Positions 7,033 through 16,719 are shown, numbered from the stretch's first letter. The stretch: 48,827 nt of DNA from Phycisphaerae bacterium (GCA_016782755.1 JADHXY010000002.1:1-48827), one strand, 5' to 3'. A program made the numbers and translations. The notes: a model not told the origin generated them from the sequence alone.

Positions 7033-10000
7033 TAATATTGTCACTGATAAAAAAAAGTCTTACTTTTTATTGGAGAACCAACATAGGCGTGCTGCTGGCG
7101 GTTGTTGTTGGTACTGCTGTTCTGGCTGGCTCGCTTTTCGTAGGTGATTCGGTAAAACACAGTCTGAAAATGATGGTAGAAAAAAGACTTGGAAATACCG
7201 AATTTGCTTTGATGACTGGCGAGAGGTTCTTTACGAATGAGCTGGCAGAGAGATTGGCTGATAAGCTGGACGTTCAGACGGCAGCTGTGCTACAGGTCAG
7301 GGGGATGGTTGCAAACAGTGACGATACCATGCGGGCTAATAGAGTTGAGATACTTGGCGTTGATGCGAGATTTTATGAGATTACGGCATCAAGTAATAAT
7401 CCCTTTCAAAAAGGTGAGGATTCCGGTGTTATTATAAATGAATCGCTTGCCGATCAGATCGGAGTAAAAGTAGGTGATGATGTTTTGCTTCGAATCGCAA
7501 AGCCGTCTTTGATGTCACGAGAGATTGTGTTGACGCCGGAATCTGATTTGTCAATTGCTTTTCGATTAAAAGTAACCGCTATAGCCGATCAGTTACAGTC
7601 CGGGTTATTTAGTTTACAGGCGAACCAGATTTCACCGTTGAACGCATTTGTTCCGCTGCAATGGCTGCAGGAGAAATGTGGGCGTGATAGTCAGGCTAAT
7701 ATGTTGCTGGTCGCCTCGGATGAAGAAGCCAAGATAAGTACTGAAAAAGCAAATGAAGCTCTCAGAGAATGTTTACAGCTCGCTGATATGGGATTGGAAG
7801 TTCGTAGTGATGCTAAAAAAGATTCACTTGAGTTGCGTAGCAGCAGTGTATTTATAGATAGCGGGGTTGGAGATGTATCCATCGAAAGCGGCAAAGGAGC
7901 GGTTGGAGTTTTGACGTATTTTGTGAACCGATTGCGAGCGGGCAGGAAGATGACCCCATATTCTATGGTGACCGCCATGAGCAGGTCGGATAACAAAAAC
8001 AGTCTAATTCCCATGGATATGACCGATGATGAAATAATTATAAATCAATGGCTTTGCGATGATCTGGGTGTAAAGGCAGGCGATCCTATCGAGGTGGACT
8101 ACTTTGTTATTTCCAGCGGCAGGACACTTGTAGAAAAAACGGCTAAATTCCGTGTTCGCTCTGTAGTGCCTATTGAGGGGCTGGCGGCGGATGAGAATTT
8201 GATGCCCGATTTTCCTGGATTGGCAGAGATGGACAATTGCAGAGACTGGGACACGGGCATACCAATCGATTTGGATGAAATACGTGACAAAGACGAAAAG
8301 TATTGGGACCGTTTTGGCGGGACGCCGAAAGCGTTTATCACATTAAAGGCGGGGCAAAAAATATGGGCTAACAGGTATGGAAACCTAACGGCGGTGCGGT
8401 ATCCGTTAAACGAAAACAGCAGAGAAAAACTCACCCAAAGCCTTCTGAGTAGAATCGATCCTGCTGTGTCAGGATTATATTTTCAACCTGTGCGAACTAT
8501 GGGTATCAAAGCAAGTAATGAAGGCACCGACTTCGGCCAGCTTTTTGTAGGTTTTAGTATGTTTATTATTGCGGCGGCATTGGTTCTTTTGGGGCTTCTT
8601 TTTGTTTTTGGCGTCGAAAAACGCCGCAGCGAGATCGGAATATTGCTTGCGGTCGGTTTTGAAGAAAAAAATATCAAGCGAATGTTTCTGACCGAAGCGA
8701 TTGTACTGACTTTAATCGGCACCGTTTTCGGGATAGTGACGGGTTTAGTTTATACCAATGCCATGCTATATGGCCTCGGAAGTATTTGGCGAACGGCTGT
8801 AAGCAACTGGCGAATAGGTTTTTACGTAGAGTCAACAACCTTGTTAAAGGCTACTTTGATAGCCGTGGCTGTCTGCATGGCTGCAATATGGTTTGCTTTT
8901 CGTAAACAAATGCGTAAATCAGCCAGGCAACTTCTCGATGAAAACCTCGAATGGCAATTTCTGGCGACAAAACCTCTTTCAAAGGGGCGATTGGCATTGT
9001 CTGTGTCAGGATTTTTCGCTGCGGCTGCGGTAATATTTCTCATTCTTACGGGGAGAGGGGATGACGGTATTTCGGCAGGTGTTTTTTTTGGTGCGGGCGG
9101 ACTTTTGTTAATCGCTTCAATTGCTTTGACCCATGCATTGTTAAAAATATTCGCCGGCAGTATGATCAGACCTGCGGTTTCGATAGCTGCTCTTGCATGG
9201 CGAAACTCGTTGAGACGAAGCGGAAGAAGCCTTGCTGTTGTTACGATGCTTGCATGCGGAGTTTTTATTGTTATTGCCGTTGGAGCAAACAAACATGACC
9301 CATCAGCTTCTCTGCAAACACGTCAGTCCGGTACAGGAGGTTTTGACTTGATGGGCGAGTCTGCCATAGGTGTTTTATATGATCTCAACAGTAAATCCGG
9401 ACGAAAGTCGGTCGGTCTTGATGCAAATGAGACCGAAGATACCGAGATAGTACAACTGCGAGTTCGTGATGGTGACGATGCCAGTTGTTTTAATTTGAAT
9501 CGTGCACAGCAGCCACGCTTGCTCGGTATTGACCCGAAAAAACTGCAGCAGAGAAAAACTTTCTCTTTCACAAGGACAATAGAAGAAAACAAGTCAGCCG
9601 GTTGGAACTTGCTCGATCTTAATCTGGGAGATGACGTAGTTGCAGCGATCGGAGATGAAGCTACAATCAAATGGGGACTTGGTAAATCCGTAGGTGATGA
9701 GATTGTATATAGTAACGACAATGGTAAAAGGTTTCGTGTGCGATTAGTCGCTATGCTGAAGAACTCAATATTGCAGGGCAGTCTTTTAATTGCTGAAGAA
9801 GATTTCATCAGACATTTTCCAACCGAGGCTGGTTACAGGCTGTTTCTCGTTGACACACCAGCGGAAAAGGCAAAAAGTATTTCCGAGACACTATCAACAA
9901 GATTGAAAGATTATGGTCTGGAAGTGACTACTACTGCCCAAAAACTTTCTGCTTTTAGTGCCGTTGAAAATAGTTATTTATCGATTTTTCAACTGTTGGG

Positions 10001-10352
10001 GAGTTTCGGATTGATTCTTGGAAGTGTTGGTCTTGGTGTGGTTGTTGGGCGAAATGTTCTTGACCGCACCGGCGAGTTTGCAATGCTAAGGGCAATCGGG
10101 TTTAATAGGAAAGCTTTAAAACTGATGGTGTTCTATGAGCATGTTGGGCTTATGTTTTTCGGTTTGTTTCTTGGTAGCATAACGGCGTTAATAGCGATTT
10201 TTCCTGTTCTAAAAGAGTCAGTGACAGAAGTTCCCTACTTGTCATTGATATTATCAATAATGTCAATAGCTGTTAGCGGTGTTATATGGATATGGATAGG
10301 AACTTCTATCGCTTTAAGCGGCAAAATAATTGACGGGCTCAGGAGAGAATAA
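7029..10352 (+). CDS. Very large FtsX/MacB-type ABC permease
   Basis: This 1,107-residue permease starts at GTG 7029 inside the ATPase stop codon. A membrane segment near residues 18-36 precedes a large periplasmic region (about 40-500). A first FtsX-type bundle follows (GFSMFIIAAALVLLGLLFVF, KRRSEIGILLAVGF, about 505-640), then two further membrane segments (about 660-720), a second periplasmic region, and a final FtsX bundle (LGSFGLILGSVGLGVVVGRN, GEFAMLRAIGFNRKALKLM, about 985-1100). Both KRRSEIGILLAVGF and TGEFAMLRAIGF match the coupling region of this superfamily, so it is a fused two-half permease, as in the large single-chain members, rather than the 400-residue LolC/E type. The substrate is unknown. 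Confidence 0.88.
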   Translation: MIILSLIKKSLTFYWRTNIGVLLAVVVGTAVLAGSLFVGDSVKHSLKMMVEKRLGNTEFALMTGERFFTNELAERLADKLDVQTAAVLQVRGMVANSDDTMRANRVEILGVDARFYEITASSNNPFQKGEDSGVIINESLADQIGVKVGDDVLLRIAKPSLMSREIVLTPESDLSIAFRLKVTAIADQLQSGLFSLQANQISPLNAFVPLQWLQEKCGRDSQANMLLVASDEEAKISTEKANEALRECLQLADMGLEVRSDAKKDSLELRSSSVFIDSGVGDVSIESGKGAVGVLTYFVNRLRAGRKMTPYSMVTAMSRSDNKNSLIPMDMTDDEIIINQWLCDDLGVKAGDPIEVDYFVISSGRTLVEKTAKFRVRSVVPIEGLAADENLMPDFPGLAEMDNCRDWDTGIPIDLDEIRDKDEKYWDRFGGTPKAFITLKAGQKIWANRYGNLTAVRYPLNENSREKLTQSLLSRIDPAVSGLYFQPVRTMGIKASNEGTDFGQLFVGFSMFIIAAALVLLGLLFVFGVEKRRSEIGILLAVGFEEKNIKRMFLTEAIVLTLIGTVFGIVTGLVYTNAMLYGLGSIWRTAVSNWRIGFYVESTTLLKATLIAVAVCMAAIWFAFRKQMRKSARQLLDENLEWQFLATKPLSKGRLALSVSGFFAAAAVIFLILTGRGDDGISAGVFFGAGGLLLIASIALTHALLKIFAGSMIRPAVSIAALAWRNSLRRSGRSLAVVTMLACGVFIVIAVGANKHDPSASLQTRQSGTGGFDLMGESAIGVLYDLNSKSGRKSVGLDANETEDTEIVQLRVRDGDDASCFNLNRAQQPRLLGIDPKKLQQRKTFSFTRTIEENKSAGWNLLDLNLGDDVVAAIGDEATIKWGLGKSVGDEIVYSNDNGKRFRVRLVAMLKNSILQGSLLIAEEDFIRHFPTEAGYRLFLVDTPAEKAKSISETLSTRLKDYGLEVTTTAQKLSAFSAVENSYLSIFQLLGSFGLILGSVGLGVVVGRNVLDRTGEFAMLRAIGFNRKALKLMVFYEHVGLMFFGLFLGSITALIAIFPVLKESVTEVPYLSLILSIMSIAVSGVIWIWIGTSIALSGKIIDGLRRE

Positions 10353-10367
10353 AGGAATGGCATATAG

Positions 10368-11771
10368 ATGAAAAACTTTCTTATAGCAAGAGTAATACCA
10401 ATTTTTTTGGGAGTATTTGGAGCCTTTCTGATATTTATTTGGCTTAGAAGCGATGTTGCGACTGAATTTACGCTGCGACTGCCCGGGGAAGACGGCAGCT
10501 GGCGAAATGTGCTTACTGAAACCGAGCCGATAGAAATTAAAGGGGAACTAATTAAGTTTGATGGCACAACGGCCAATTTGCCCGGCGCATGGCCCCGATT
10601 TAGAGGCTCTAATTTTGATGGCGTCAGCCGTCAGGAAATGCAACTTGCCACCGGATGGCCCGAACAGGGTCCGCCGTTGCTTTGGTCCATCGATGTCGGC
10701 GAAGGATATGCAGGAGCTGCTGTTTTAGCGGGACGGGTCTATGTTCATGATTATGACCGTGAGAATAAATCTGATGTTATTCGTTGTTTGTCACTTGAGG
10801 ACGGTAAAGATATATGGAGCTATTCTTATCCGGTAAAAGTTAAACGAAATCATGGCATGAGCCGGACGGTCCCGGCAGTTACCGAAAAGTATATCGTAAC
10901 TTTGGGGCCAAAATGCCATGTTACATCTCTCGATTCGGTTACGGGCGAATTCAAATGGATGATAAATCTTGTCAGGGAATTTAATACCAAAGTTCCGCAG
11001 TGGTATGCAGGCCAATGTCCCCTTATTGATGACAACAAAGCGATAATAGCTCCGGGCGGTGATTCACTTATGATAGCCGTTGATTGCGAAACTGGGGAAG
11101 TTTTATGGCGAAGTCCTAATCCTAATGGCTGGAAAATGACACATTCCTCGATAATCCCTGCTGAATTTATGGGCAAACGAATGTATATTTATTGCGCAAG
11201 CGGAGCAGTGGTAGGGGTCGATGCTGATGACGGTACTATTTTATGGGAAACAACTGACTGGAAAATTCGCATTGCGAATGTGCCATCACCTGTTCTCGCA
11301 GGTGATGATTTGATCTTTCTTTCAGGCGGCTATAACGCAGGCAGTATGATGCTTAAGTTGAGTGTGGAAAACGAGAAAATAATTGCTAAGCCCCTTTTCA
11401 AACTGGCTCCGGAGGTGTTCGGATCTGCGCAACAGACGCCAATATTTTATAACGGTTATATTTATGGAGTTCGGCCAGATGGGCAATTAACATGCCTTGA
11501 TTTAACGGGAAAGGCCCTATGGACGAGCACAAGTTCTGAAAAATTTGGCCTTGGGCCTTATATCATTATTAATGACTTAATATATTTGATGAATGATTCG
11601 GGGCTGCTTACTTTAGCAAAGGCTGCGGCTGGTGGTTTTGTAAAGCTTGCAGAAGCGAAGGTTCTCGAAGGGCCAGATTCATGGGGGCCTATGGCCGTTG
11701 CCGGAGCTAGATTGATCTTGCGAGATATGAATCGAATGATATGTCTTGATATCAGCGAACATCAAAAGTGA
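10368..11771 (+). CDS. Membrane-anchored PQQ-like beta-propeller protein
   Basis: This 467-residue protein has one N-terminal membrane anchor (VIPIFLGVFGAFLIFIW, about residues 9-25) and a short spacer. Its domain then opens with AWPRFRGSNFDGVSRQE and GPPLLWSIDVGEGYAGAAVL, the opening shared with the 14995 and 21138 proteins here. Blades follow to the end (GPMAVAGARLILRDMNRMIC). It starts 15 bases after the permease stop and probably shares its transcript. The 'PQQ-like' label describes the fold; no cofactor site can be assigned by eye. Its context suggests an extracytoplasmic, membrane-tethered part of the redox or export assembly. Confidence 0.85.
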   Translation: MKNFLIARVIPIFLGVFGAFLIFIWLRSDVATEFTLRLPGEDGSWRNVLTETEPIEIKGELIKFDGTTANLPGAWPRFRGSNFDGVSRQEMQLATGWPEQGPPLLWSIDVGEGYAGAAVLAGRVYVHDYDRENKSDVIRCLSLEDGKDIWSYSYPVKVKRNHGMSRTVPAVTEKYIVTLGPKCHVTSLDSVTGEFKWMINLVREFNTKVPQWYAGQCPLIDDNKAIIAPGGDSLMIAVDCETGEVLWRSPNPNGWKMTHSSIIPAEFMGKRMYIYCASGAVVGVDADDGTILWETTDWKIRIANVPSPVLAGDDLIFLSGGYNAGSMMLKLSVENEKIIAKPLFKLAPEVFGSAQQTPIFYNGYIYGVRPDGQLTCLDLTGKALWTSTSSEKFGLGPYIIINDLIYLMNDSGLLTLAKAAAGGFVKLAEAKVLEGPDSWGPMAVAGARLILRDMNRMICLDISEHQK

Positions 11772-11776
11772 CCATG

Positions 11777-11805
11777 TTGACTTAGATAGCATTAAAAACT
11801 ATAAT
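11777..11805 (+). promoter_or_regulatory. Sigma-70-like promoter before the NHL/ferredoxin genes
   Basis: TTGACT (11777-11782) and TATAAT (11800-11805) are separated by 17 bases. This near-consensus pair lies 42 bases before ATG 11848, in the only gap of any size between the two blocks. It suggests that the NHL-ferredoxin-NapH-NuoEF genes form their own transcript. Confidence 0.7.
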
Positions 11806-11847
11806 GAATTTCATTCGTATTGACAGCACATATAAAGAAGGTGCCAA

Positions 11848-12882
11848 ATGGTAAAATTATCAGGTATAACAAAATCTGAAGTATTAGTAGGTCTGTTGGT
11901 GGCAGTTTCAGTTGGTATAGGTGTCGTTGCCCTTGTGCTTTTCGATACAACAGGTGGAAAAGGCAGCGGCCTAGATAAAGACTTCATCTACGATATAGGC
12001 GACAAGGTAAAGATAGACCCGAATCTGATTTTTTACACTGAATCTTCTGTACCTATAGTTACTGGCTTTAAGAAGTCTCACGCAATTGCAATTGACGCCA
12101 ATGGTACCATTTATGCAGCAGGCGACAAAGCCGTTCGTCTATTTGAAAGTAGCGGCAATTCACTTGGAGAAATCCAACTCGACAGCAATCCACGTTGTAT
12201 TACAGTAAGCAAGGACGGCAATATATATATAGGTATGAAAAATCATGTACTGGTGTACGACGCCAATAAAAAGCATTTGGCGAGTTGGCCGCATTTGAAT
12301 AGCGATGCTGTGCTTACCAGTATAGCTGTTTTGAAAAATGACATTTTTGTTGCTGATGCCGGCAACCGAATTGTTCTGCGCTATGATACTAACGGAAAAT
12401 TACTTAGCCGTATAGGCGGCAAAGACAATGACCGGAATATTCCCGGCTTTGTAATACCAAGTCCTTATTTCGATCTTGCTATTGCCGACGACGGCCTTTT
12501 ACGTGTAGTAAATCCCGGCAGACACCGGATTGAGGCTTATACCTTTGATGGCGATCTTGAATTCTGGTGGGGGATTTACTCTCCGAATATTGAAGGATTC
12601 TGCGGTTGCTGCAATCCTGTAAATTTTGTTATTCTCGAAGATGGCAGTTTTGTTACAGCCGAAAAGGGGCTGGTTCGAGTAAAGGTGTATGATATAGATG
12701 GTAATTTTACAGCCGTTGTGGCTGGGCCCGAGCAGTTAGTCAAGTCACATGAGGCGGAAATTTGCCAAATCCCTGCAAATTGTCAGGCTGGTGGTTTTGA
12801 TTTGGCTGTTGATAACAAGCAACAAATTCTCATATTGGATACGATTAAAAATGTTATAAGGACATTTGCAAAGACAAGGTAG
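11848..12882 (+). CDS. Membrane-anchored NHL-repeat-like propeller protein
   Basis: This 344-residue protein has an N-terminal membrane segment (VLVGLLVAVSVGIGVVALVLF, about residues 12-32), then NHL-type repeats: HAIAIDANGTIYAAGDKAVR, RCITVSKDGNIYIGMKNHVL, SIAVLKNDIFVADAGNRIV, FDLAIADDGLLRVVNPGRHR. Two Cys-bearing loops stand out: GFCGCCNPVNF (about 250-260) and EICQIPANCQAGG (about 307-319). They could bind metal or form disulfides outside the membrane. AGAAGG lies before the start. The next gene begins a few bases past the stop. It heads the block of Fe-S genes and may be a sensor or docking part for them; that role is inferred from position only. Confidence 0.8.
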   Translation: MVKLSGITKSEVLVGLLVAVSVGIGVVALVLFDTTGGKGSGLDKDFIYDIGDKVKIDPNLIFYTESSVPIVTGFKKSHAIAIDANGTIYAAGDKAVRLFESSGNSLGEIQLDSNPRCITVSKDGNIYIGMKNHVLVYDANKKHLASWPHLNSDAVLTSIAVLKNDIFVADAGNRIVLRYDTNGKLLSRIGGKDNDRNIPGFVIPSPYFDLAIADDGLLRVVNPGRHRIEAYTFDGDLEFWWGIYSPNIEGFCGCCNPVNFVILEDGSFVTAEKGLVRVKVYDIDGNFTAVVAGPEQLVKSHEAEICQIPANCQAGGFDLAVDNKQQILILDTIKNVIRTFAKTR

Positions 12883-12886
12883 GATA

Positions 12887-13126
12887 ATGGATGAATATTT
12901 CATGAAAATACAAAACCGCCGTCAAATGATAACAGGTACTTTTCGATATGCCGCATTGAGCGTAATCGGTTTTTTTGCGGGTTCGGCTGTTATAAAACGA
13001 CATAGATTGGTAAAGGAAGGCAAATGCATCAGTCGAGGGATATGCGGCGGCTGTGAACTCTACGAAGGTTGTCAATTGCCTTCAGCCTTGTCAAAAAAAC
13101 AATTTTTTTATAGAAAAAAACAATGA
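12887..13126 (+). CDS. Small Tat-signal Cys-rich membrane or periplasmic protein
   Basis: From ATG 12887 (AAGGTAGG just upstream, overlapping the previous stop) this is a 79-residue protein. NRRQMITGTFRYAALSVIGF carries twin Arg followed by a hydrophobic stretch, like a Tat signal or anchor. The remainder holds CISRGICGGCELYEGCQLPS: four Cys spaced C-x5-C-x2-C-x5-C. The four ligands could hold an Fe-S cluster or another metal. The longer TTG start at 12866 lies inside the previous gene and is less likely. Its stop overlaps the next ATG (ATGA). It sits directly before a Tat-signal ferredoxin and probably serves the same complex. I do not recognise a named family. Confidence 0.7.
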   Translation: MDEYFMKIQNRRQMITGTFRYAALSVIGFFAGSAVIKRHRLVKEGKCISRGICGGCELYEGCQLPSALSKKQFFYRKKQ

Positions 13127-13683
13127 CAATCGAGAAAAAAAGTAGACGAAAATTCTTGAAGGATGGACTTTGGGGCACTTGCTTAACGTGCCTGGCAGTC
13201 GTTGCGGGTGCTTTCGCATTTAAAAAACGCGACGACGAAAAGGTATGGCAATTGGACCCTAATAAATGTGTTGCCTGCGGGAATTGTGCCACTTATTGTG
13301 TACTGGAAGAGTCGGCTGTTAAGTGTGTGCACGCATATGCGATGTGCGGGTATTGTGATCTTTGTACAGGTTTTTTTGAGCCGGAACCAAGAGAGCTTGA
13401 TACGGGAGCTGAAAACCAGCTTTGTCCTACCGGGGCAATAAAACGCAGCTTTATTGAAGACCCGTATTATGAATACACAATTGACGAGCCGCTTTGTATC
13501 GGCTGTGGAAAATGTGTTGAGGGCTGTGTCGCTTTTGGAAACGGGTCATTGTTTTTACAGGTTCGGCATGACCGCTGTTTGAATTGCAATGAATGCTCTA
13601 TCGCAGCAGCCTGCCCATCGCAGGCCTTTAAGCGTGTTTCAGCCGATGAGCCGTATCTAATCAAAAAGGCAGGGCACACTTAA
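13123..13683 (+). CDS. Tat-exported 4Fe-4S ferredoxin (NapG-like)
   Basis: The 186-residue protein starts with KKSRRKFLKDGLWGTCLTCL, a clear Tat motif (S-R-R-x-F-L-K), so it should fold with its clusters in the cytoplasm and then cross the membrane or stay anchored. Cys blocks follow: CVACGNCATYC, CVHAYAMCGYCDLC, a lone C in QLCPTGA, LCIGCGKCVEGC, and CLNCNECSIAAACP. This is the layout of NapG/MauM-type periplasmic ferredoxins with up to four [4Fe-4S] clusters. It overlaps its neighbours on both sides (ATGA upstream, TAATG downstream), so it is translated together with the NapH-like membrane protein, its expected partner. Confidence 0.88.
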   Translation: MTIEKKSRRKFLKDGLWGTCLTCLAVVAGAFAFKKRDDEKVWQLDPNKCVACGNCATYCVLEESAVKCVHAYAMCGYCDLCTGFFEPEPRELDTGAENQLCPTGAIKRSFIEDPYYEYTIDEPLCIGCGKCVEGCVAFGNGSLFLQVRHDRCLNCNECSIAAACPSQAFKRVSADEPYLIKKAGHT

Positions 13684-15011
13684 TGTTACGCTTCGGTCAT
13701 ATCTCAATCTGTATCTTCATCTCCATTGTTTTATGCGGTGTTGTGTTTGGGGCCGAGCGATTTCCGCCGCCTGATTTTGATGAAAGCGGCCACGAACTGC
13801 CGTCAACAGATTATATAACCAACATCACACCCCGTCATACTATCTACAATTATTTAGACGTTGCGGTATTAGTGGCGGCTCTTTCATTGTCATCCTGGTT
13901 CGTCCTAAAAAAACGTTCAAGACGGTCGGTATTTATTTTAATGGTATTTTCATTAGTTTATTTCGGCTTCTGGCGGAAAGGTTGTATATGTCCAATAGGA
14001 GCTATTCAAAACTTTTCTTTATCAATTTTCGATCATAATTATGCCCTTTCAGTTACGGCGATCTTATTTTTGATATTGCCGTTGATTTTCACTTTGTTTT
14101 TTGGGCGAACCTTTTGTGCCGGTGTATGTCCGCTTGGTGCTATTCAGGATTTAGTAGTATTGCGTCCCATTAAAGTTCCATCGTGGCTGGAAAGCAGCCT
14201 GCGATTATTTGCCTATATATATCTTGCCGCTGCAATTCTTTTTGCCGCAACAGGCAGTGCTTTTATAATATGCCGATATGACCTGTTTATATCCTTCTTT
14301 CGCCTGTCGGGTCATCTGAATATGTTGATACTTGGTTGCTGTTTCTTAGTAATCGGAATGTTCGTAGCCCGTCCTTATTGCCGATTTATCTGTCCATACG
14401 GTGTTATCCTCAGGCAACTTTCCAGACTTTCTAAATGGAAAGTGACGATCACCCCGGATGATTGTATTAAATGCAAGTTGTGCGAAGATTCCTGTCCATT
14501 TGGAGCCATTACAAAACCGACTGTAGAATGGCCGCAAATCGGTTATACCAAAAGCAGGAAGTTATTGGCTTTGTTGATCCTTCTTCTGCCTGTGCTGATA
14601 TTTTTAGGCGGATTCGGTGGTTCAAGCCTTAACCGGTCATGGTCACGTATGCATGCAACTGTCAGATTAGCAGAGCGCATTTATTTAGAAAACCAGGGCC
14701 TGCTAAGCGAAACTACGGATGCGAGTTCAGCGTTCAGGGCAACTGGTGAACCCATAGAAGACCTCTATGACCAGGCCTCTGTAATAAGAAAACAATTTAA
14801 GTTTGGGGGCTGGCTGTTGGGATCTTTTATCGGTTTGGTTGCCGGCCTTAAACTAATAATACCATCTATTAGAAGACAAAGGACGGATTTTCAGGCCGAC
14901 AGTGCAAGCTGCTTAGCTTGCGGCAGGTGCTTTAAGTACTGCCCTAAGGAACAGGTCAGATTAAAAAGTTTAAGCGAAAAACAGGAAATCGCAGATGACG
15001 ACAAAATATGA
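13683..15011 (+). CDS. NapH-type polytopic membrane protein with 4Fe-4S clusters
   Basis: This 442-residue membrane protein belongs to the NapH/CcoG-like group that relays electrons across or within the membrane. It has the repeated signature WRKGCICPIGAIQNF, RTFCAGVCPLGAIQDL and RPYCRFICPYGVILR among about six membrane segments. A cytoplasmic cluster site DDCIKCKLCEDSCPFGAI follows, then another membrane segment, a periplasmic stretch, a last membrane segment (WLLGSFIGLVAGLKLII) and a C-terminal site SCLACGRCFKYCPKE. Its three-fold CPxGA motif differs from the usual two of NapH. It directly follows the NapG-like gene with a one-base overlap, so the two probably form one electron-transfer module. 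Confidence 0.88.
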   Translation: MLRFGHISICIFISIVLCGVVFGAERFPPPDFDESGHELPSTDYITNITPRHTIYNYLDVAVLVAALSLSSWFVLKKRSRRSVFILMVFSLVYFGFWRKGCICPIGAIQNFSLSIFDHNYALSVTAILFLILPLIFTLFFGRTFCAGVCPLGAIQDLVVLRPIKVPSWLESSLRLFAYIYLAAAILFAATGSAFIICRYDLFISFFRLSGHLNMLILGCCFLVIGMFVARPYCRFICPYGVILRQLSRLSKWKVTITPDDCIKCKLCEDSCPFGAITKPTVEWPQIGYTKSRKLLALLILLLPVLIFLGGFGGSSLNRSWSRMHATVRLAERIYLENQGLLSETTDASSAFRATGEPIEDLYDQASVIRKQFKFGGWLLGSFIGLVAGLKLIIPSIRRQRTDFQADSASCLACGRCFKYCPKEQVRLKSLSEKQEIADDDKI

Positions 15012-16719
15012 CAATCAAAACTCCGATAAGAGCATGAAGGCATCCTGGTATGAGGCAGCTAAAGGTGGCGCTGTTGTAGCAGGTGTATTTTCCGTGATAA
15101 TACTTGGGTTGCTCGTCTTAAATTATCTGCAAAAAGAATTACTTGACCCCGTGCGTGCAGAGAGACTGGAGAATCTGAAGGTAACACTTATTGAACAACC
15201 TAAAAACGAACAGTTAATAAATACTATTCGCGAACTCGACCTGCAACTGAGGAAAGATAAAATTCGCCGTCTTCAATTCTCACAAAAAGGAGGTCTGTTA
15301 CTGCTTGGGGCTGTTGGGGTCTTTCTTATTGGAATAAAATCAGCCAAAGCATTCAAAGCAAAGCTGCCTCATCCAACGGCTGTTACCGATCAACAGGCTC
15401 GACAAATCCGGCAGGCTATATTAGCACGTTGGGTTACAGTTGCAAGTTTGGCTGTTTTAGTTTTAGCCGTTTTGTTCTTTATTAATACCCCCCCAATTGA
15501 TTTTGCAGGGGCCGTATCATCCTATCTTTCTGATGAAGAAATCGCCAAAAACTGGGCCAGTTTTCGAGGGCCTCAGGGAAGCGGCATAAGCGCGTACACT
15601 AATATCCCAACTAAATGGGACGGCAAGTCGGGAGAATCTATTATATGGAAAACCGCTGTGCCATTGCCTGGTCATAACTCACCGGTAGTCTGGGGCGATC
15701 GCGTTTTTCTCACAGGCGCGAATAAGCAGAAGCGTCAGGTTTATTGTTTTGATGCGATTTCGGGAAAGTTGTTGTGGCAGGCTGATATGATAAACCCTGC
15801 TTCGGCTGCCGACAAAACACTCGATATGTATGAAGATACCGGTTACGCTGCATCGACCGTTGCAACGGACGGCAGAAGGGTATGTGCAATTTTCCCTACT
15901 GGTGATGTCGGGTGTTTTGATTTTGAAGGCAAAAAGCTATGGTCGAGAAATTTGGGAACACCTGACAGTATGTATGGATATGCTTCTTCGCTTGCTATGT
16001 ACCAAAATCTGCTTTTAATTCAGTATGACCAGGCAACTGCTGATGATAATAAATCAAAAATGATAGCTTTAGATACTTTTTCAGGTGCGACAGTTTGGGA
16101 AACCAAACGCCCGGTTCCTGGTTCCTGGACATCGCCAATAGTAATCAAGATCGGCGGCCAGAGTCAACTAATCACCTGTGCCGAGCCATGGGTAATAGCT
16201 TATAACCCATCGAACGGGGTCGAACTGTGGCGTGTAGAGTGTCTTGGAACAGATGTCGCTCCTTCGCCGATCTATGCAGGCGGTTTGATATTCGGTATAC
16301 ATTCCTATAACTCGCTGGTCGCAATAAAACCTACAGGTCAGGGCGATGTAACCAAAACCCATATTGCATGGAAAGCAGCCGACAACATCCCAGATATTTG
16401 TTCGCCGGTCAGCAACGGTAAATTGATATTTCTACTTGAATCCTATGGAAAACTTACCTGTTATAATGTTAGTGATGGTACAAAGCTTTGGGAAGAAGAT
16501 TTGAAGACAAGCTTTACGTCCTCGCCGAGCCTGGTCGGAGACCGGCTGTACCTGCTAAGCGAAAAGGGAATTATGTCTATTGCGAAAGTTGGAAGCGAAT
16601 ACACGGAAGTGGCTAAAAGTTCCTTAGGTGAAAAATGTTACGCTTCACCGGCTTTTTCTGACGGACGTATTTATATCCGAGGTGTCGAAAATCTCTATTG
16701 CATTGGTGATAAAAATTGA
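14995..16719 (+). CDS. PQQ-like propeller protein with an N-terminal membrane domain
   Basis: This 574-residue protein has membrane segments near residues 25-45, 98-115 and 145-163, with a charged helical stretch (about 50-95) between the first two. A propeller then opens with WASFRGPQGSGISAYTNIPT. Blades run to the end (ASPAFSDGRIYIRGVENLYC). AGGAAA lies 9 bases before ATG 14995, which is inside the NapH-like gene (17-base overlap), so the two are coupled. Compared with the single-anchor propellers nearby, the three-segment membrane part suggests direct contact with the NapH-like subunit. No cofactor site is evident. Confidence 0.83.
   Translation: MTTKYDNQNSDKSMKASWYEAAKGGAVVAGVFSVIILGLLVLNYLQKELLDPVRAERLENLKVTLIEQPKNEQLINTIRELDLQLRKDKIRRLQFSQKGGLLLLGAVGVFLIGIKSAKAFKAKLPHPTAVTDQQARQIRQAILARWVTVASLAVLVLAVLFFINTPPIDFAGAVSSYLSDEEIAKNWASFRGPQGSGISAYTNIPTKWDGKSGESIIWKTAVPLPGHNSPVVWGDRVFLTGANKQKRQVYCFDAISGKLLWQADMINPASAADKTLDMYEDTGYAASTVATDGRRVCAIFPTGDVGCFDFEGKKLWSRNLGTPDSMYGYASSLAMYQNLLLIQYDQATADDNKSKMIALDTFSGATVWETKRPVPGSWTSPIVIKIGGQSQLITCAEPWVIAYNPSNGVELWRVECLGTDVAPSPIYAGGLIFGIHSYNSLVAIKPTGQGDVTKTHIAWKAADNIPDICSPVSNGKLIFLLESYGKLTCYNVSDGTKLWEEDLKTSFTSSPSLVGDRLYLLSEKGIMSIAKVGSEYTEVAKSSLGEKCYASPAFSDGRIYIRGVENLYCIGDKN

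Noticed and set aside
8822-9808. Two long minus-strand frames (156 and 161 codons) inside the ABC permease
   Set aside because: They are Ser/Pro/Ala-rich shadows of the permease coding strand, without start signals or family motifs.
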